From contig CAVXCA010000042.1 of NCBI GenBank assembly GCA_963759955.1, forward strand, positions 142,853-206,852: a stretch of 64,000 bases of DNA, in the 5' to 3' direction. The stretch comes from Roseiarcus sp963759955 (GTDB taxonomy: Bacteria; Pseudomonadota; Alphaproteobacteria; Rhizobiales; Beijerinckiaceae). Below the pieces are notes generated by a model. That model made no database searches. It saw only the letters and a list, made by a program, of their open reading frames with translations, and was not told the DNA's origin. Of the stretch, positions 20,801 to 30,541 are shown piece by piece; within the stretch, counting starts at the first letter, position 1, and every line of letters starts with the position of its first letter. Both the position numbers and the translations under genes were made by a program.

Positions 20801-22044
20801 AGGCCGAATCCGCGCAACAGCCGCGGCGCGCCCGCGCCGGCGCCCGCCGCCTCGGCGATGAACAGGTCTTTGAGCGTCGGCAGCCGGTCGACGACGCGCA
20901 GGCCGAAGTCGCGCGCCAGGCGCAACGGCGCGAAATCGTTGGAGAACAGCCGGTTCAGCGCGTCCATGCCGAAGCTCGAGGAGACGACGTCGAAGCGGCG
21001 CGCGCGCTGGTAGGCCTCGAGCGTCGCGGGGTCGCCCGGATCGAGGCCGAGCCGCATGCGCTCGGCGACGATCTCGGCGAGCGCGGCGACGTCGCGCAGG
21101 CCGAGATTGAGCCCCTGCCCCGCTATCGGGTGCACGATGTGGGCGGCGTCGGCGATCAGCGCGACGCGCTCGCCGACGAAGCGGCGCGCGAAGCGGAAGC
21201 TGAACGGGAACGCCTGGACGCGCGAAGCGAGATGGATCGCGCCGAGCTTGAGGGTGAAGCGCCGCTCGAGCTGGCGCAGGAAGTCCTCGGGCGCGAGCGC
21301 CAGCAGCGCCTCGGCGTCGGCGTGGCTCTCGTTCCAGACGATGCTCGACTGGCGCCCCGCCATCGGCAGGATGGCGAACGGGCCGGCGGGCAGGAAGTGC
21401 TGCTCGGCGCGGCCGTGGTGATCGCGCTCGTGGCCGATCGTCGCCACGATGCCCGACTGGCCGGTGTCCCAGCCGACGGTCGGGATTTCGGCGAGCGCGC
21501 GCAGCTTGGAGCGCACGCCGTCCGCGCCGACGACGAGGCGCGCCCGCAACGCTTCGCCGCCGGAGAGCTCGATCCGCGCTGCGTCCCGGCTAGGAGCGAA
21601 GCCCGTCACCGCGCCCTTGATCGTTTCGACGCCGAGCGCAGCGGCGGTTTGAGCGAGCGCCGCGGCGATGTCGTCGTTGAACGCCATGTGGGCGAGCGGC
21701 TCGCCCTCGCTCGCGTCGAACGTCAGGTGCTCCAGCCGCACCGCGTCGCTGACGCGGCCGTCGAAGATCGCCATCTGCAGGATCGGCTGCGTCTGCGGCT
21801 CCAGCGCCTCCCAGGCGCCGACGCGCTCGATGAGATGGCGCGGCCCCGCCGCCAGCGCGACCGTGCGCAGACGGCCGTCGCCCGCGCCGGGGCGCGGATC
21901 GACGACGGCGATGGAAACGCCGCTCCCCAGCGCCTGCTTGACCGCCGCCGCGAACGACAACCCCGCCGGCCCGGCGCCGGCGACGACGATATCGAAGAAG
22001 CGGGAGGCGGGCTGGCGAGTGGGGGAAGGCGCGGAGGCGGTCAT
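20797..22044 (-). CDS. UbiH/UbiF/Coq6-family FAD-dependent hydroxylase
   Basis: A 415-residue protein. The FAD-binding GxGxxG is at residues ~21-28 (VAGAGPAGLSFA), the second FAD motif is LRARLVVGADGVRS (~185-200), and the third is ALIADAAHIVHPIAGQGLNL (~305-325). These are the three fingerprints of ubiquinone-ring flavoprotein monooxygenases. It would hydroxylate a ubiquinone precursor at the inner membrane. The N-terminal 15 residues are Pro/Ser-rich and the C-terminus is longer than in typical UbiH. It overlaps the trans-sulfuration gene by four bases, so the two are co-transcribed although their pathways are not obviously linked. Confidence 0.93.
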   Translation of the reverse strand: MTASAPSPTRQPASRFFDIVVAGAGPAGLSFAAAVKQALGSGVSIAVVDPRPGAGDGRLRTVALAAGPRHLIERVGAWEALEPQTQPILQMAIFDGRVSDAVRLEHLTFDASEGEPLAHMAFNDDIAAALAQTAAALGVETIKGAVTGFAPSRDAARIELSGGEALRARLVVGADGVRSKLRALAEIPTVGWDTGQSGIVATIGHERDHHGRAEQHFLPAGPFAILPMAGRQSSIVWNESHADAEALLALAPEDFLRQLERRFTLKLGAIHLASRVQAFPFSFRFARRFVGERVALIADAAHIVHPIAGQGLNLGLRDVAALAEIVAERMRLGLDPGDPATLEAYQRARRFDVVSSSFGMDALNRLFSNDFAPLRLARDFGLRVVDRLPTLKDLFIAEAAGAGAGAPRLLRGFGL

Positions 22045-22132
22045 GGCGTCATTGTCGGCCAGCGGGCGCCGGCGCGCAAGCGGGCGCGGCGCCGCGGGAA
22101 GAGGCGCCCGTTGGCCCTCGCGGGGGACGCGT

Positions 22133-23515
22133 TCACCGCCCGCGCCGCGCCATCAGCATCGCGATCGCGCAGGAGCCGAGGCGCGAGATGGTCTTGTCGG
22201 CGCGGCTGGTCAGCATGATCGGCACGCGGGCGCCCAGCACCACGCCCGCCATGTCGGCGTCGGCGAGATATTCGAGTTGCTTGGCGAGCATGTTGCCGGC
22301 TTCGAGATCGGGCGCGACGAGAATGTCGGCGCGCCCGGCGACCGGCGAATCGATGCCTTTGGCGCGCGCCGCCTCCAGCGACACCGCGTTGTCGAAGGCG
22401 AGCGGCCCGTCGAGGATGCCGCCGACGATCTGGCCGCGGTCGGCCATCTTGCACAGCGCCGCGGCGTCGATGGTCGAGCGAATCTCCGGCGAGACCGTCT
22501 CGACCGCGGAGAGGATCGCCACCCGCGGCGCCACGATGCCGAGCGCGCGGGTCAGATCGATGACGTTCTGCACGATGTCGCGCTTGTCCATCAGCGAGGG
22601 ATAGATGTTGACCGCCGCGTCGGTGATGAACAACGGCCGCGGATAGCTCGGCGCGTCGATGGCGAAGACGTGGCTGATGCGGCGCGCGGTGCGCAAGCCC
22701 GTCGCGGGATCGACGATCGCGCGCATCAGTTCGTCGGTGTGCAGCGCGCCCTTCATCACCGCCTCGACCTTGCCGAAGCGCGCCATCGCCACCGCCGTCT
22801 CCGCCGCCGCGTGGCTGTGTTCGGTCGGCACGATCTCGAATGGCGAGAGGTCGATATGCGCCTCTTCGGCGGCGCGGCGGATCTTCGCCTCCGGACCGAT
22901 GAGAACCGCTTCGATCAACCCCTCGCGCGCGGCTTCGACGGCGCCGACCAGCGAGGCTTCGTCGACGGGATGGACCACCGCGGTGCGTAGCGGCTGGAGG
23001 CCGCGCGTCATGTCGATCAGCCGGCGGTAGCGGCGGCCCTTTTCGTGGATTTCGCCGTTCTGGCCGCGCACGAGACGGCGCGAGATCTTCTCCGCCGGCG
23101 CCATCACCTCGACCGCGCCGCTCAAGGTCAATTCGCCGCGCTGATTGGTGACGCGGCAATCGAGGACGACGCGCCGCCCCTCGGCGGTCTTGGCTTTGAC
23201 CGTGACCACCAGGGTCATGACGTCGCCCGGCCCCGCCGCGCCCTGGATTTCCAGGTTCTGGCGCAGCAGCACCGTTCCCGCGCCGGGAAATCGCCCGGCG
23301 AGAACCGCGGCGATGAGCGCCCCGCCCCAACCGCTTTCGGCGGCGATCGCCTGGAAGCCGTTGGTGCTCACCAGGCCCAACTCGACGGCGTCGGGATCGA
23401 ACGCCCCCGCCGCGCCGGCGAAGCGCTCGAAATCCTCGGGGGTCAGCGTGCGAGCGAACGTGTCGCGCTGGCCGATCTCCAGTTCGTCGAAGGTGTGGTT
23501 CTCGATGCGGTCCAT
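22133..23515 (-). CDS. Bifunctional MaoC-type enoyl-CoA hydratase / phosphate acetyltransferase
   Basis: A 460-residue fusion. Residues 1-150 are a MaoC hot-dog domain (FDELEIGQRDTFARTLTPED, FAGAAGAFDP). Residues ~160-460 are a phosphate acetyl/butyryl transferase domain (AVVHPVDEASLVGAVEAA, KGALHTDELMRAIVDP, ADILVAPDLEAGNMLAKQLE). The reaction is acyl-CoA + phosphate to acyl phosphate + CoA, coupled to an enoyl-CoA step. It could link fatty-acid or PHB metabolism to acetyl phosphate. No acetate kinase gene appears in this window. The APH-AAA gene is divergent; about 195 bases separate them. Confidence 0.93.
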   Translation of the reverse strand: MDRIENHTFDELEIGQRDTFARTLTPEDFERFAGAAGAFDPDAVELGLVSTNGFQAIAAESGWGGALIAAVLAGRFPGAGTVLLRQNLEIQGAAGPGDVMTLVVTVKAKTAEGRRVVLDCRVTNQRGELTLSGAVEVMAPAEKISRRLVRGQNGEIHEKGRRYRRLIDMTRGLQPLRTAVVHPVDEASLVGAVEAAREGLIEAVLIGPEAKIRRAAEEAHIDLSPFEIVPTEHSHAAAETAVAMARFGKVEAVMKGALHTDELMRAIVDPATGLRTARRISHVFAIDAPSYPRPLFITDAAVNIYPSLMDKRDIVQNVIDLTRALGIVAPRVAILSAVETVSPEIRSTIDAAALCKMADRGQIVGGILDGPLAFDNAVSLEAARAKGIDSPVAGRADILVAPDLEAGNMLAKQLEYLADADMAGVVLGARVPIMLTSRADKTISRLGSCAIAMLMARRGR

Positions 23516-23708
23516 GGGCGGGTTCGGCTCGCATTGGCGAAGGGAGGGGAAAAGTGGGCGGAGGTCCGCGCCGCGGCCGGCGAGTCACGCCGCTCATAGC
23601 GCTTAGCGCATAGACGAGCCTCGCAACGCCGGCTTGACGCAAGTCAAGGCGCGCCGCATCCCCGCTCTCCAGGGTGAGAACAACCGCACCGATCGCCGAG
23701 CCGCAACG

Positions 23709-25286
23709 ATGAGGAAGCGCGTCGCCCCGCCCGCCGGCCCCGGCGGCCCGCCTTCGACGCCCATCGAGGGCGATCAGTCGCAGGTGTTCGCGTTTCTGAG
23801 CGACGCGCGGACATACGGCCTCTCTGGATCGGTGAAGAGGATCGACACCCAAAACGCCGTCGTCTTTCTCGCCGGCGACGACGTCTACAAGGTCAGACGC
23901 GCGATCCGCCTGCCGTTCCTCGATTTCTCGACGCTGGAAAAGCGCCGCGCCGCCTGCGAGGCGGAGATCGAGGTCAACCACGAAAACGCGCCGCACATCT
24001 ATCTCGACGTCGCGCCCATCACCCGTCATGGCGCCAGCCTGGCGATCGGCGGCTCCGGCGAAGCCGTGGAATGGGCGACCCATATGCGCCGCTTCGACGA
24101 GAACGCGACGCTCGACCAAATCGCCGAGCGCGGCGGCCTAGCCTCGGAATTCGTGCGCAAGCTCGCGCGCGCGATCCATCTCTCGCACGAGCGCGCGCCC
24201 ACTCGCGACGGCGAGAGCGCGACGCGCTCGCTCTTCACCTATCTCGATCAGAACGAGGCCGTGTTCGCGGCGCGGCCCGATCTGTTCGATCCGGCGCGAG
24301 CGGCGGCGCTGGCGCGCGAGGCGCGCGAAGCGCTCGCCACGGTGCGGCCGTTGCTCGTCGCGCGCGGCGAGCAGGGTTACGTGCGCCGCTGCCACGGCGA
24401 TCTGCATCTGCGCAACATCGTCGTCGTCGACGGCGAGCCGGTGCTGTTCGACGCGATCGAATTCGATCCCGCGATCGCCACCGGCGACATTCTCTACGAT
24501 CTCGCCTTCGCGCTGATGGACCTGTGGGAGCGCGACCTGCGCCCCGCCGCCAACCTGCTGCTGGCAAGCTATCTGTCGCTGAGCGACGAGCCGCAATTCT
24601 CCGGTCTCGCGGCGCTGCCGATCTTCATGAGCGTCCGCGCCGCGATCCGCGCCAAGGTCGAGGCGGCCAATATCGCGCATGTGAGCCGCGCCGAGCAGGC
24701 GATCGAGAAAGACGCGGCGCGACGCTATTTTCTGTTCGCCGAAGCGTTCCTGCGGCCGGCGCCGGCGCGTCTCGTCGCGGTCGGCGGCCTCTCGGGAACC
24801 GGCAAGAGCACGCTCGCCGCCGCGCTGGCGCCGGAAATCGGCCGCGCGCCGGGCGCGATCCTGTTGCGCAGCGACGTCGAGCGCAAGCATCTGTTCGCGG
24901 TCGAGGAAACGACGCGCTTGCCCGACGAGGCCTATGGCGAAGAGGCGAACCGCGAAACCTATGCGCGCCTCGCGCGCAAGGCGGGGCTGGCGCTGCGCGC
25001 GGGGCACAGCGTCGTCATCGACGCCGTCCACGCGCACGCGCGCGAACGCCTGGCGGCGGTGCGTCTAGCGGACGATCTCGGCGTCCCCTTCGCCGGCCTG
25101 TGGCTCGAAGCGCCGCTCGCCTTGCGTCTCAGGCGCGTCGGAGTGCGCGCCCGCGACGCCTCGGACGCCGACGCGCGCATCGTCGCCGCGCAGATGGCGG
25201 CGCCGCTCGCGGAAGCCGGCTGGAGCGCGCTCGAAGCGGCCGACGATCTCCCCGCGCTCATCGAGGCCGCGCGCGAGCTGATCTAG
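23709..25286 (+). CDS. Fused aminoglycoside-phosphotransferase-like / P-loop ATPase protein
   Basis: About 525 residues from the ATG at 23709. The N-terminal half (~20-340) is an APH-like kinase fold with the catalytic HGDLHLRNIVV and FDAIEFD motifs (~225-250). The C-terminal half (~355-520) has Walker A GLSGTGKST and is a kinase-like P-loop domain (AAA_33 type) with IDAVHAHARERL near Walker B. Such two-domain proteins are conserved in proteobacteria but their substrate is not established. Despite the APH fold there is no reason to call it an antibiotic-resistance gene. Its 3' end converges with the methyltransferase gene. Confidence 0.9.
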   Translation: MRKRVAPPAGPGGPPSTPIEGDQSQVFAFLSDARTYGLSGSVKRIDTQNAVVFLAGDDVYKVRRAIRLPFLDFSTLEKRRAACEAEIEVNHENAPHIYLDVAPITRHGASLAIGGSGEAVEWATHMRRFDENATLDQIAERGGLASEFVRKLARAIHLSHERAPTRDGESATRSLFTYLDQNEAVFAARPDLFDPARAAALAREAREALATVRPLLVARGEQGYVRRCHGDLHLRNIVVVDGEPVLFDAIEFDPAIATGDILYDLAFALMDLWERDLRPAANLLLASYLSLSDEPQFSGLAALPIFMSVRAAIRAKVEAANIAHVSRAEQAIEKDAARRYFLFAEAFLRPAPARLVAVGGLSGTGKSTLAAALAPEIGRAPGAILLRSDVERKHLFAVEETTRLPDEAYGEEANRETYARLARKAGLALRAGHSVVIDAVHAHARERLAAVRLADDLGVPFAGLWLEAPLALRLRRVGVRARDASDADARIVAAQMAAPLAEAGWSALEAADDLPALIEAARELI

Positions 25287-25340
25287 ACGCGGCCGTCGCC
25301 CTCGCGATCCCATTGCCGTCCGCCAGCGACACAGCTCGCG

Positions 25341-26937
25341 CTAGTCGCCTTCGAGCAGCGCGAACCGCAGCAATCCGGCCAGACTGTCGTCCGTCGCCGG
25401 GCCGAGGCGCAAAATGAAATTGTCGCGGCCTTTGAGCCGTCCCTCGGGACCGTCGATCACCAACACGCCGCGCTCGGCGAGATCGACCGCATGCGCGACG
25501 AGATCGTCGCGGGTGCGGGTTCCGTCGAGCAGCGGCAGAAACTCGCGCTGCAACGGCTGCAGTTGAATCGGCGCGTGTCGCAGGTTGGCCGTCATCTCGC
25601 TGTGCGGCGCGTCGCTCATCGCCAGCCGCCAGGCGACGGGCCGTTCGCCAAGCCGCGTCGCGCATTCGACCGGCAGGGTCGAAATCGCGCAGTGCCCGAA
25701 TTGAACCAAGCGGACCAGCGCGTCGGCGACGCCGGCGCGCAGAGCGGTCTCGCCGGCGCCCGCCGGCGCGATATCCTCGAGCCGGGAAGAGCGCGGCTGT
25801 CGCTCGATCATGCGCTCGATCGCGCGCACGACGCTCGCATCGCGCAAGACGACGCCTTCATCGCCGTCGGCGACCAGCCAAGCGCCGTCCTCGCCCTCCA
25901 AGCGTTTCGTCCGCAAGGCGCGCGCAGCGATAAAGTGAAATTCGTCGAGACGATCGAACGGAGGGTCGCGCCGGATATTCGCGGCGCGAGGGGCGTGCAC
26001 GACCAGGGCCTCGCGAAACGTTCGGCCGCAAAAGATGTCGATATATTGCTCTCGCGCGCGATCGTCGCCGCGCGCGAGCTCGCGAATGCTCTGCGCGCCT
26101 TCCGGGGCGATGCATTCCTCGACGTTGGCCGATACGACGCTTTCCCCGAGATAGGCGAGGCCGCAGCCGTCGAGCGCGGCGCAGAAATCGCTGAAGGCGA
26201 CCGGCGAATTGGCGTCCTCGAAAAACTCGTGCGCGATATAGGCGTCCCCGGCCGCCGCAAGGCGTCGCGCCTCGTCGCGCCAGAAGCGTCCAAAAGAGCT
26301 GCGATCGCGGCTCTGCTCGGCCAGTCGCGCGAACAGGTCGCGGGCTTGTGCGGCGCGTTCGGCCGGGTCGTTCTGCAGGCGCGCGTGAAGCAGCAAGCTG
26401 TCGCGAGCGAGCTGGAACAAACGCCAGCCGGGCAGGACGTTGAAACTGATCGCCGCGACGCCGTCGGGCGCGAGGCGCTCGGCGACGACCCGCAGCAAGT
26501 CCCGACGCACCGACTCGGGAACCCAGCTATAGACGCCGTGACAGACGATATAGTCGAACGTTCCGTCGGCGGCCTCGATCTCGCTCAGGCTTCGCGCGCT
26601 CAAGCTGATGTTGGAGAGGCCGAGTTCGGTCGATGCGCGCCTGGCCGTGAGCGATCTGCACGCTCGAAAGATCGACGCCGACGAACCGGGACCGCGGCAA
26701 CGCCGCCGCCAGCGGGATGATATGGCCGCCCGAGGCGCAGCCGATCTCGAGCACGCGAGCGGCGTCGGCCGGAGGAGACGAAAGATGGCGCCAGCGCGCC
26801 GCCGCGGCCAGTCGGCCGGGATGCTGGCGTTGAATCGGCACGGAGGCATAGGGCGTGTCGTCGTAACTCTTGCGCGTTCGCGCCAGCGCCTCGGCGATCG
26901 CTTCGACGTCGGAAGGGGCGGCGCCGGCGTTTGACAT
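25341..26937 (-). pseudogene. SAM-dependent methyltransferase with regulatory domain, frameshifted
   Basis: The gene begins at the ATG at 26937 (MSNAGAAPSDVEAIAEALA). The SAM motif is VLEIGCASGGHIIPLA (~residues 70-85) in one frame, and FDYIVCHGVYSWVPESVRRD plus the methyltransferase regulatory domain (PF10119-like) and a C-terminal tail lie in another. The break is near 26629-26634, where the strand has ATCGACCGAACTCGG; removing one C gives ATCGACGAACTCGG and restores I-D-E-L-G-L. The joined product would be ~531 residues. Divergent from the 2OG-oxygenase gene, with a ~200-base spacer. The lesion may be a sequence error. Confidence 0.82.
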
Positions 26938-27138
26938 GGACTTGCGCCTTCGGCCGGCGCCAAGCGCGCCGTATCGGCCGCATTCTACAGGACTGGGCGC
27001 AGTTCCTCCAAGCGCGCGTTGCGCCGACGCGGCCGGCGCCTCGAGTCGAGCCTCTTTGTTGGCGACCCCCGGACTTTCTGCTATAGGCTCAGGCAAAACA
27101 ACGCGCTTCGCCTCGCGGGCGCCGCATCGGAGCCGCTG

Positions 27139-27780
27139 ATGAATTATTGCGATTTCGCCGCGCTGGAGCGCACCCCGCTCGAGCGTGACCCTTTCGATTT
27201 CGTTGTCGTGCCCGACTTTCTCTCCAGCGGTCTTTTTCCGTCCGTCCTCCTCGACTATCCCAAAGTGCCCGGCCCCGGCTCGCATCCGCCGGCCGAGCTC
27301 ACCATCCGCGGGCATTTTCGGGCGTTGGTCGACGAGTTGCTCGGCCCCGAATTTCAGTCGGCGATCGAGCGCAAGTTCGAAGTCGATCTGACCGGGTGCC
27401 CGACCATGTACACGGTGCGCGGCTACGTCCGGGAAAAGGACGGCTCGATCCATACGGATTCGAAGACCAAGATCATCACCGTTCTCCTCTACATGAACGA
27501 GCGCTGGCAGGAGGACGCAGGCCGGCTGCGGCTGCTGCGCGGCCCCACCGATCTCGACGACTATGTCGCGGAAGTGCCGCCCCACGGCGGCACGCTGCTC
27601 GCGTTCCGGCGCTCCGACAATTCCTGGCACGGCCACAAACCGATTTCCGGCCAGCGCCGCGCCATTCAGCTGAATTGGGTGACTTCGCGGGAGGTCGCCG
27701 ACGCCGAGCAGCGCCGGCATCGCCTGTCGACCAAGCTGAAGAAATTCACCAACATGTTCATTCCGAATTCAGCGGCGTGA
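27139..27780 (+). CDS. 2OG-Fe(II) oxygenase-like protein
   Basis: A 213-residue protein from the ATG at 27139. It carries the facial triad of the family: HTD at residues ~110-112 and the distal His in NSWHGHKPI (~155-160), followed by the Arg in RRAIQLNW that would bind 2-oxoglutarate. Together these suggest a prolyl-4-hydroxylase-like (PF13640-type) hydroxylase. The substrate is unknown. Its neighbour across the divergent promoter is a methyltransferase, so both may act on the same small molecule or surface glycan, but this is only a guess. Confidence 0.83.
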   Translation: MNYCDFAALERTPLERDPFDFVVVPDFLSSGLFPSVLLDYPKVPGPGSHPPAELTIRGHFRALVDELLGPEFQSAIERKFEVDLTGCPTMYTVRGYVREKDGSIHTDSKTKIITVLLYMNERWQEDAGRLRLLRGPTDLDDYVAEVPPHGGTLLAFRRSDNSWHGHKPISGQRRAIQLNWVTSREVADAEQRRHRLSTKLKKFTNMFIPNSAA

Positions 27781-27881
27781 AGCCAATGAAGGCGCGGCCG
27801 CGGCGTTTCGCGGCGACAAGGGGAAGACTCTGGCGCTGGGCCAAGCTGTGGCGGGCAGAGCCGATTGTGAAGGGACTTGCC

Positions 27882-28430
27882 ATGATGAAGACGACAATGG
27901 GGATCGCCTTTTCGGCCATCCTGCTCGCCGGGGCGTTCGGGCTGGCCGCGACCGGCGCCGCGAACGCCGAAAGCGTGATGAAACAATGCGGCGACGAATG
28001 GAAGGCGGCCAAGGCGGCGGGGACCACCAACGGCCAGACCTGGCAGGAATTCCTCAAGACTTGTAAGGCGCAAAAGGCAGGGGCGCCTGCTGCGGCCCCC
28101 GCCGCCGCGCCTGCTGCGGCCCCCGCTGCGGCGCCCGCTGCGGCGCCGGCCGCCGCGCCGGCCGCCGCCGCCCCGGCGCCGATGAAGCCGATGGCGATGA
28201 AGCCGAAGCCCGCCGCGATGGCGACCGGCGCCGGCGAATTCACCGCGGAAGCCGAAGCCAAGGCGCATTGCCCGAGCGACACCGTCGTTTGGGTCAACAC
28301 CAAGTCGCACAAGTACCACTACTCCGGCCATAAGAGCTACGGCACGACCAAGCAGGGCGCATACATGTGCGAAGCGGACGCCAAAGCCGCCGGCGACGTC
28401 GCCGCCAAGGGCGAAAAGCCGAAGGAATAA
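27882..28430 (+). CDS. Secreted protein with Ala-Pro repeat linker
   Basis: A protein of about 182 residues from the ATG at 27882 (or 27885). Signal peptide about residues 1-27 ending GAANAE. Residues ~28-60 (MKQCGDEWKAAKAAG, WQEFLKTCKAQ) form a PsiF-like domain with two Cys. Residues ~65-110 are tandem AAPAAAP units joined to KPMAMKPKP. The C-terminal domain (~118-170) contains HCPSDTVVWVNTKSHKYHY and YMCEADAKAAG with two further Cys. This two-part layout occurs in Hyphomicrobiales proteins of unknown function. The repeat DNA (28080-28170) is alternating GCC/GCG/CCC-type codons and may vary in length between strains. Confidence 0.75.
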   Translation: MMKTTMGIAFSAILLAGAFGLAATGAANAESVMKQCGDEWKAAKAAGTTNGQTWQEFLKTCKAQKAGAPAAAPAAAPAAAPAAAPAAAPAAAPAAAAPAPMKPMAMKPKPAAMATGAGEFTAEAEAKAHCPSDTVVWVNTKSHKYHYSGHKSYGTTKQGAYMCEADAKAAGDVAAKGEKPKE

Positions 28431-28516
28431 GCGGCCCATCGCCGCTTGACGCTACCGACGCCGCTTCGCCTTTTGCCTGGGGCGAAGCGGCGTTTCGCTT
28501 TTCTGGGAGGGGAAAA

Positions 28517-29146
28517 ATGCCGGAAAGCTGCTGCCATCCCGTGGGCGCGCACAAGCGCTTGCGCATTCCCGACACCTATGTCTCGAGCCTGATGCTCGAT
28601 CGCGCGCTCGACGCCATCGCGCGCCGGGTCGGCCGGATCGATCGCGATCACGACATTCCCTATCTCGCCGGCTACAGCCTCGACGGCAAGCGCGTCTATA
28701 TCGACCGCCACCTGCCCGAGAGCTTCCTCTACAAGGGCCGCGCGATCGCGGTCGACCGCTATCTGCTGCTGCACGAGGAAGTCGAGAAGACGCTGATCGA
28801 CCAGCTCGATCTGCATTATCAGCACGCCCATCAGATCGCGACGCGCGCGGAGGAAGCCGCCGTGCGCGCCGACGGCGTCTCCTGGCGCGCCTACGACCGC
28901 TTCATGCAAACCTACGTCAAGCGGATGGGCGACGAACGGCTGACCAAGCTGCCGGCCGACCTCGACCTCAAGCCCTATCGCGACGAGCACGACTACGACC
29001 CGATGCGCCGCATGGTCGCGGCCGCCGCCGACCCCAAGCATCCCGCCCATCAGGAGACCGCGATGCTGCGCCGCCTCGACAAGGCGCTCGCCACGCACGC
29101 CGCCGAGGCGGAAGCGGCGAGGGCCGCCGCGAAAGCGATCACTTAA
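28517..29146 (+). CDS. Conserved hypothetical protein, 209 aa
   Basis: Not recognised. Start at the ATG at 28517, right after a strong ribosome-binding site (GGGAGGGG). The N-terminus has two Cys (PESCCHPVGAHKRL). The body has YLAGYSLDGKRVYIDRHLPES and LLHEEVEKTLIDQLDLHYQHA, a segment with HE and several further His residues that resembles a phage-type or metal-dependent protein of unknown function. The C-terminal ~35 residues are Ala-rich and helical. There is no signal peptide, so it is cytoplasmic. It lies 87 bases after the Ala-Pro protein gene. Confidence 0.6.
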   Translation: MPESCCHPVGAHKRLRIPDTYVSSLMLDRALDAIARRVGRIDRDHDIPYLAGYSLDGKRVYIDRHLPESFLYKGRAIAVDRYLLLHEEVEKTLIDQLDLHYQHAHQIATRAEEAAVRADGVSWRAYDRFMQTYVKRMGDERLTKLPADLDLKPYRDEHDYDPMRRMVAAAADPKHPAHQETAMLRRLDKALATHAAEAEAARAAAKAIT

Positions 29147-29180
29147 AGCGCGGTTGCGAGCGGCGCCGGCGAGCGAGCCG

Positions 29181-30488
29181 TCAGGCGCTCGGCAATCCGG
29201 GAATGTCCACGCCGAAAGTCTGCAGCAGCAGGACGACGTTCAAGACGAGGATCACCACGGAGCCCATCACTGCCGCGACGTTCGTCAGCCGGCTGTTGAC
29301 GAAGGCGCCCATGATGTCCTTGCGGCGGGTGAACATGATGAGCGCGATGACCGGCGCCGGCAGGGCGAAGCTCAGGACCACCTGGCTGACGACCAGCGCG
29401 TTGGTCGCGTTGACGCCGAGCGCGACGACAATGAAAGCGGGGATCATCGTGACCAGACGGCGCACGACGATCGGGATGCGGAAGCCGACGAAGCCCTGCA
29501 TGATCATCTGGCCGGCCATTGTGCCGACCGCCGAGCTCGACAGCCCCGACGCCAGCAACGCAACCAAGAACACGCTGGCGGCGCCCGCGCCGAGCAACGG
29601 CGTCAGCGTCGAATACGCGGTCTCGATCTCGGCGACGTCGCTGTGGCCCGCGTGGAACGCGCTCGCCGCCATCACCACCATCGCCATGTTGACGAGCCCG
29701 GCGACCGCCAGAGCGACGAAGACCTCGATGTTCGAGAAACGCAGCAGTTGGCGGCGTTCGCCGTCGTCGCGCGCGGGCGCGCGGTTCTGCGTAAGGCCGG
29801 AATGCAGGAAGATCGCGTGCGGCATGATCGTCGCGCCGACGATGCCGACCGCGATCGTCAGGGCGCCGGCGTCGGGCAATCGCGGCGCGATCGAACCGAG
29901 CGCCGTCGCGCCCCAATCGACCGGCGCGATGAACATCTCGGCGAGATAGCAAAGCGCGATGGCCGAGACCAAGGCGCCGATGATGACTTCAATCGGACGA
30001 AATCCGCGTCCTTCGAACATCAGAATGCCGTATGTCAGCACCGCCGTGACGCCCATGCCCGCGACCAGCGGGATGTGCAGCAGCAGCGAAAGGCCAATGG
30101 CGCCGCCGAGGAATTCGGCGAGGTCGGTCGCCATCGCCGCCACTTCGCTGACGAACCACAAGGCGTAGACGACGGGCTGCGGAAAATGCTCGCGGCACAT
30201 TTCGGCCAGATTGCGCCCGGTGACGATGCCGAGCTTGGCCGACAGCGCCTGGAACAGCATGGCCACCACATTGGCCAACAGCACGACCCACAGCAGCGCA
30301 TAGCCGTACTTGGCGCCGGCCTGGATATTGGTGGCGAAATTGCCGGGGTCCGTGTAGGCGATCGAGGCGATCACCGCCGGCCCGGCGAACAGCAGCGGGC
30401 TGAACCGGCGCGCCTTGCCGGCCAGCACATCGCGAATGCCTTCGACGGTCCGATCCGTCATTCCCGTGCGCGCCGCCGCAACGCTCAT
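29181..30488 (-). CDS. mntH: Nramp-type manganese/divalent metal transporter MntH
   Basis: A 435-residue protein with eleven hydrophobic segments. The family signature DPGNFATNIQAG (residues ~50-62, Asp and Asn of helix 1) and GATIMPHAIFLHSG (helix 6 MPH metal site) are both present. It imports Mn(II), and perhaps Fe(II), with protons across the inner membrane. A ribosome-binding GGGAG lies just upstream of the ATG at 30488. Its regulation is probably by MntR: a perfect 7-base inverted repeat lies inside the promoter spacer just upstream. Confidence 0.95.
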   Translation of the reverse strand: MSVAAARTGMTDRTVEGIRDVLAGKARRFSPLLFAGPAVIASIAYTDPGNFATNIQAGAKYGYALLWVVLLANVVAMLFQALSAKLGIVTGRNLAEMCREHFPQPVVYALWFVSEVAAMATDLAEFLGGAIGLSLLLHIPLVAGMGVTAVLTYGILMFEGRGFRPIEVIIGALVSAIALCYLAEMFIAPVDWGATALGSIAPRLPDAGALTIAVGIVGATIMPHAIFLHSGLTQNRAPARDDGERRQLLRFSNIEVFVALAVAGLVNMAMVVMAASAFHAGHSDVAEIETAYSTLTPLLGAGAASVFLVALLASGLSSSAVGTMAGQMIMQGFVGFRIPIVVRRLVTMIPAFIVVALGVNATNALVVSQVVLSFALPAPVIALIMFTRRKDIMGAFVNSRLTNVAAVMGSVVILVLNVVLLLQTFGVDIPGLPSA

Positions 30489-30523
30489 AGCCGGCTCCCG
30501 TTCCGTAATGCCTGTTCTATAAA

Positions 30524-30541
30524 ATGTAGCTTATGCTACAT
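30524..30541. promoter_or_regulatory. Putative MntR operator in the mntH promoter
   Basis: ATGTAGC-TTAT-GCTACAT, a perfect 7-base inverted repeat with a 4-base centre, located 36 bases upstream of the mntH ATG. On the mntH strand a perfect -35-like TTGACT lies at 30550-30545 and a weaker TACATT follows about 16 bases later. The palindrome therefore lies in the promoter spacer, where a bound repressor would block RNA polymerase. The TAGC-N4-GCTA core matches the general form of MntR boxes. The regulator gene itself is not in the window. Confidence 0.7.

Noticed and set aside
22041..24119. Long minus-strand frame across MaoC-Pta
   Set aside because: Its translation is Arg-rich and overlaps the real MaoC-Pta gene in another frame.
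23709..25286. Aminoglycoside resistance gene
   Set aside because: The APH fold is fused to a P-loop domain as in a widely conserved housekeeping-type protein, and no resistance context is present.
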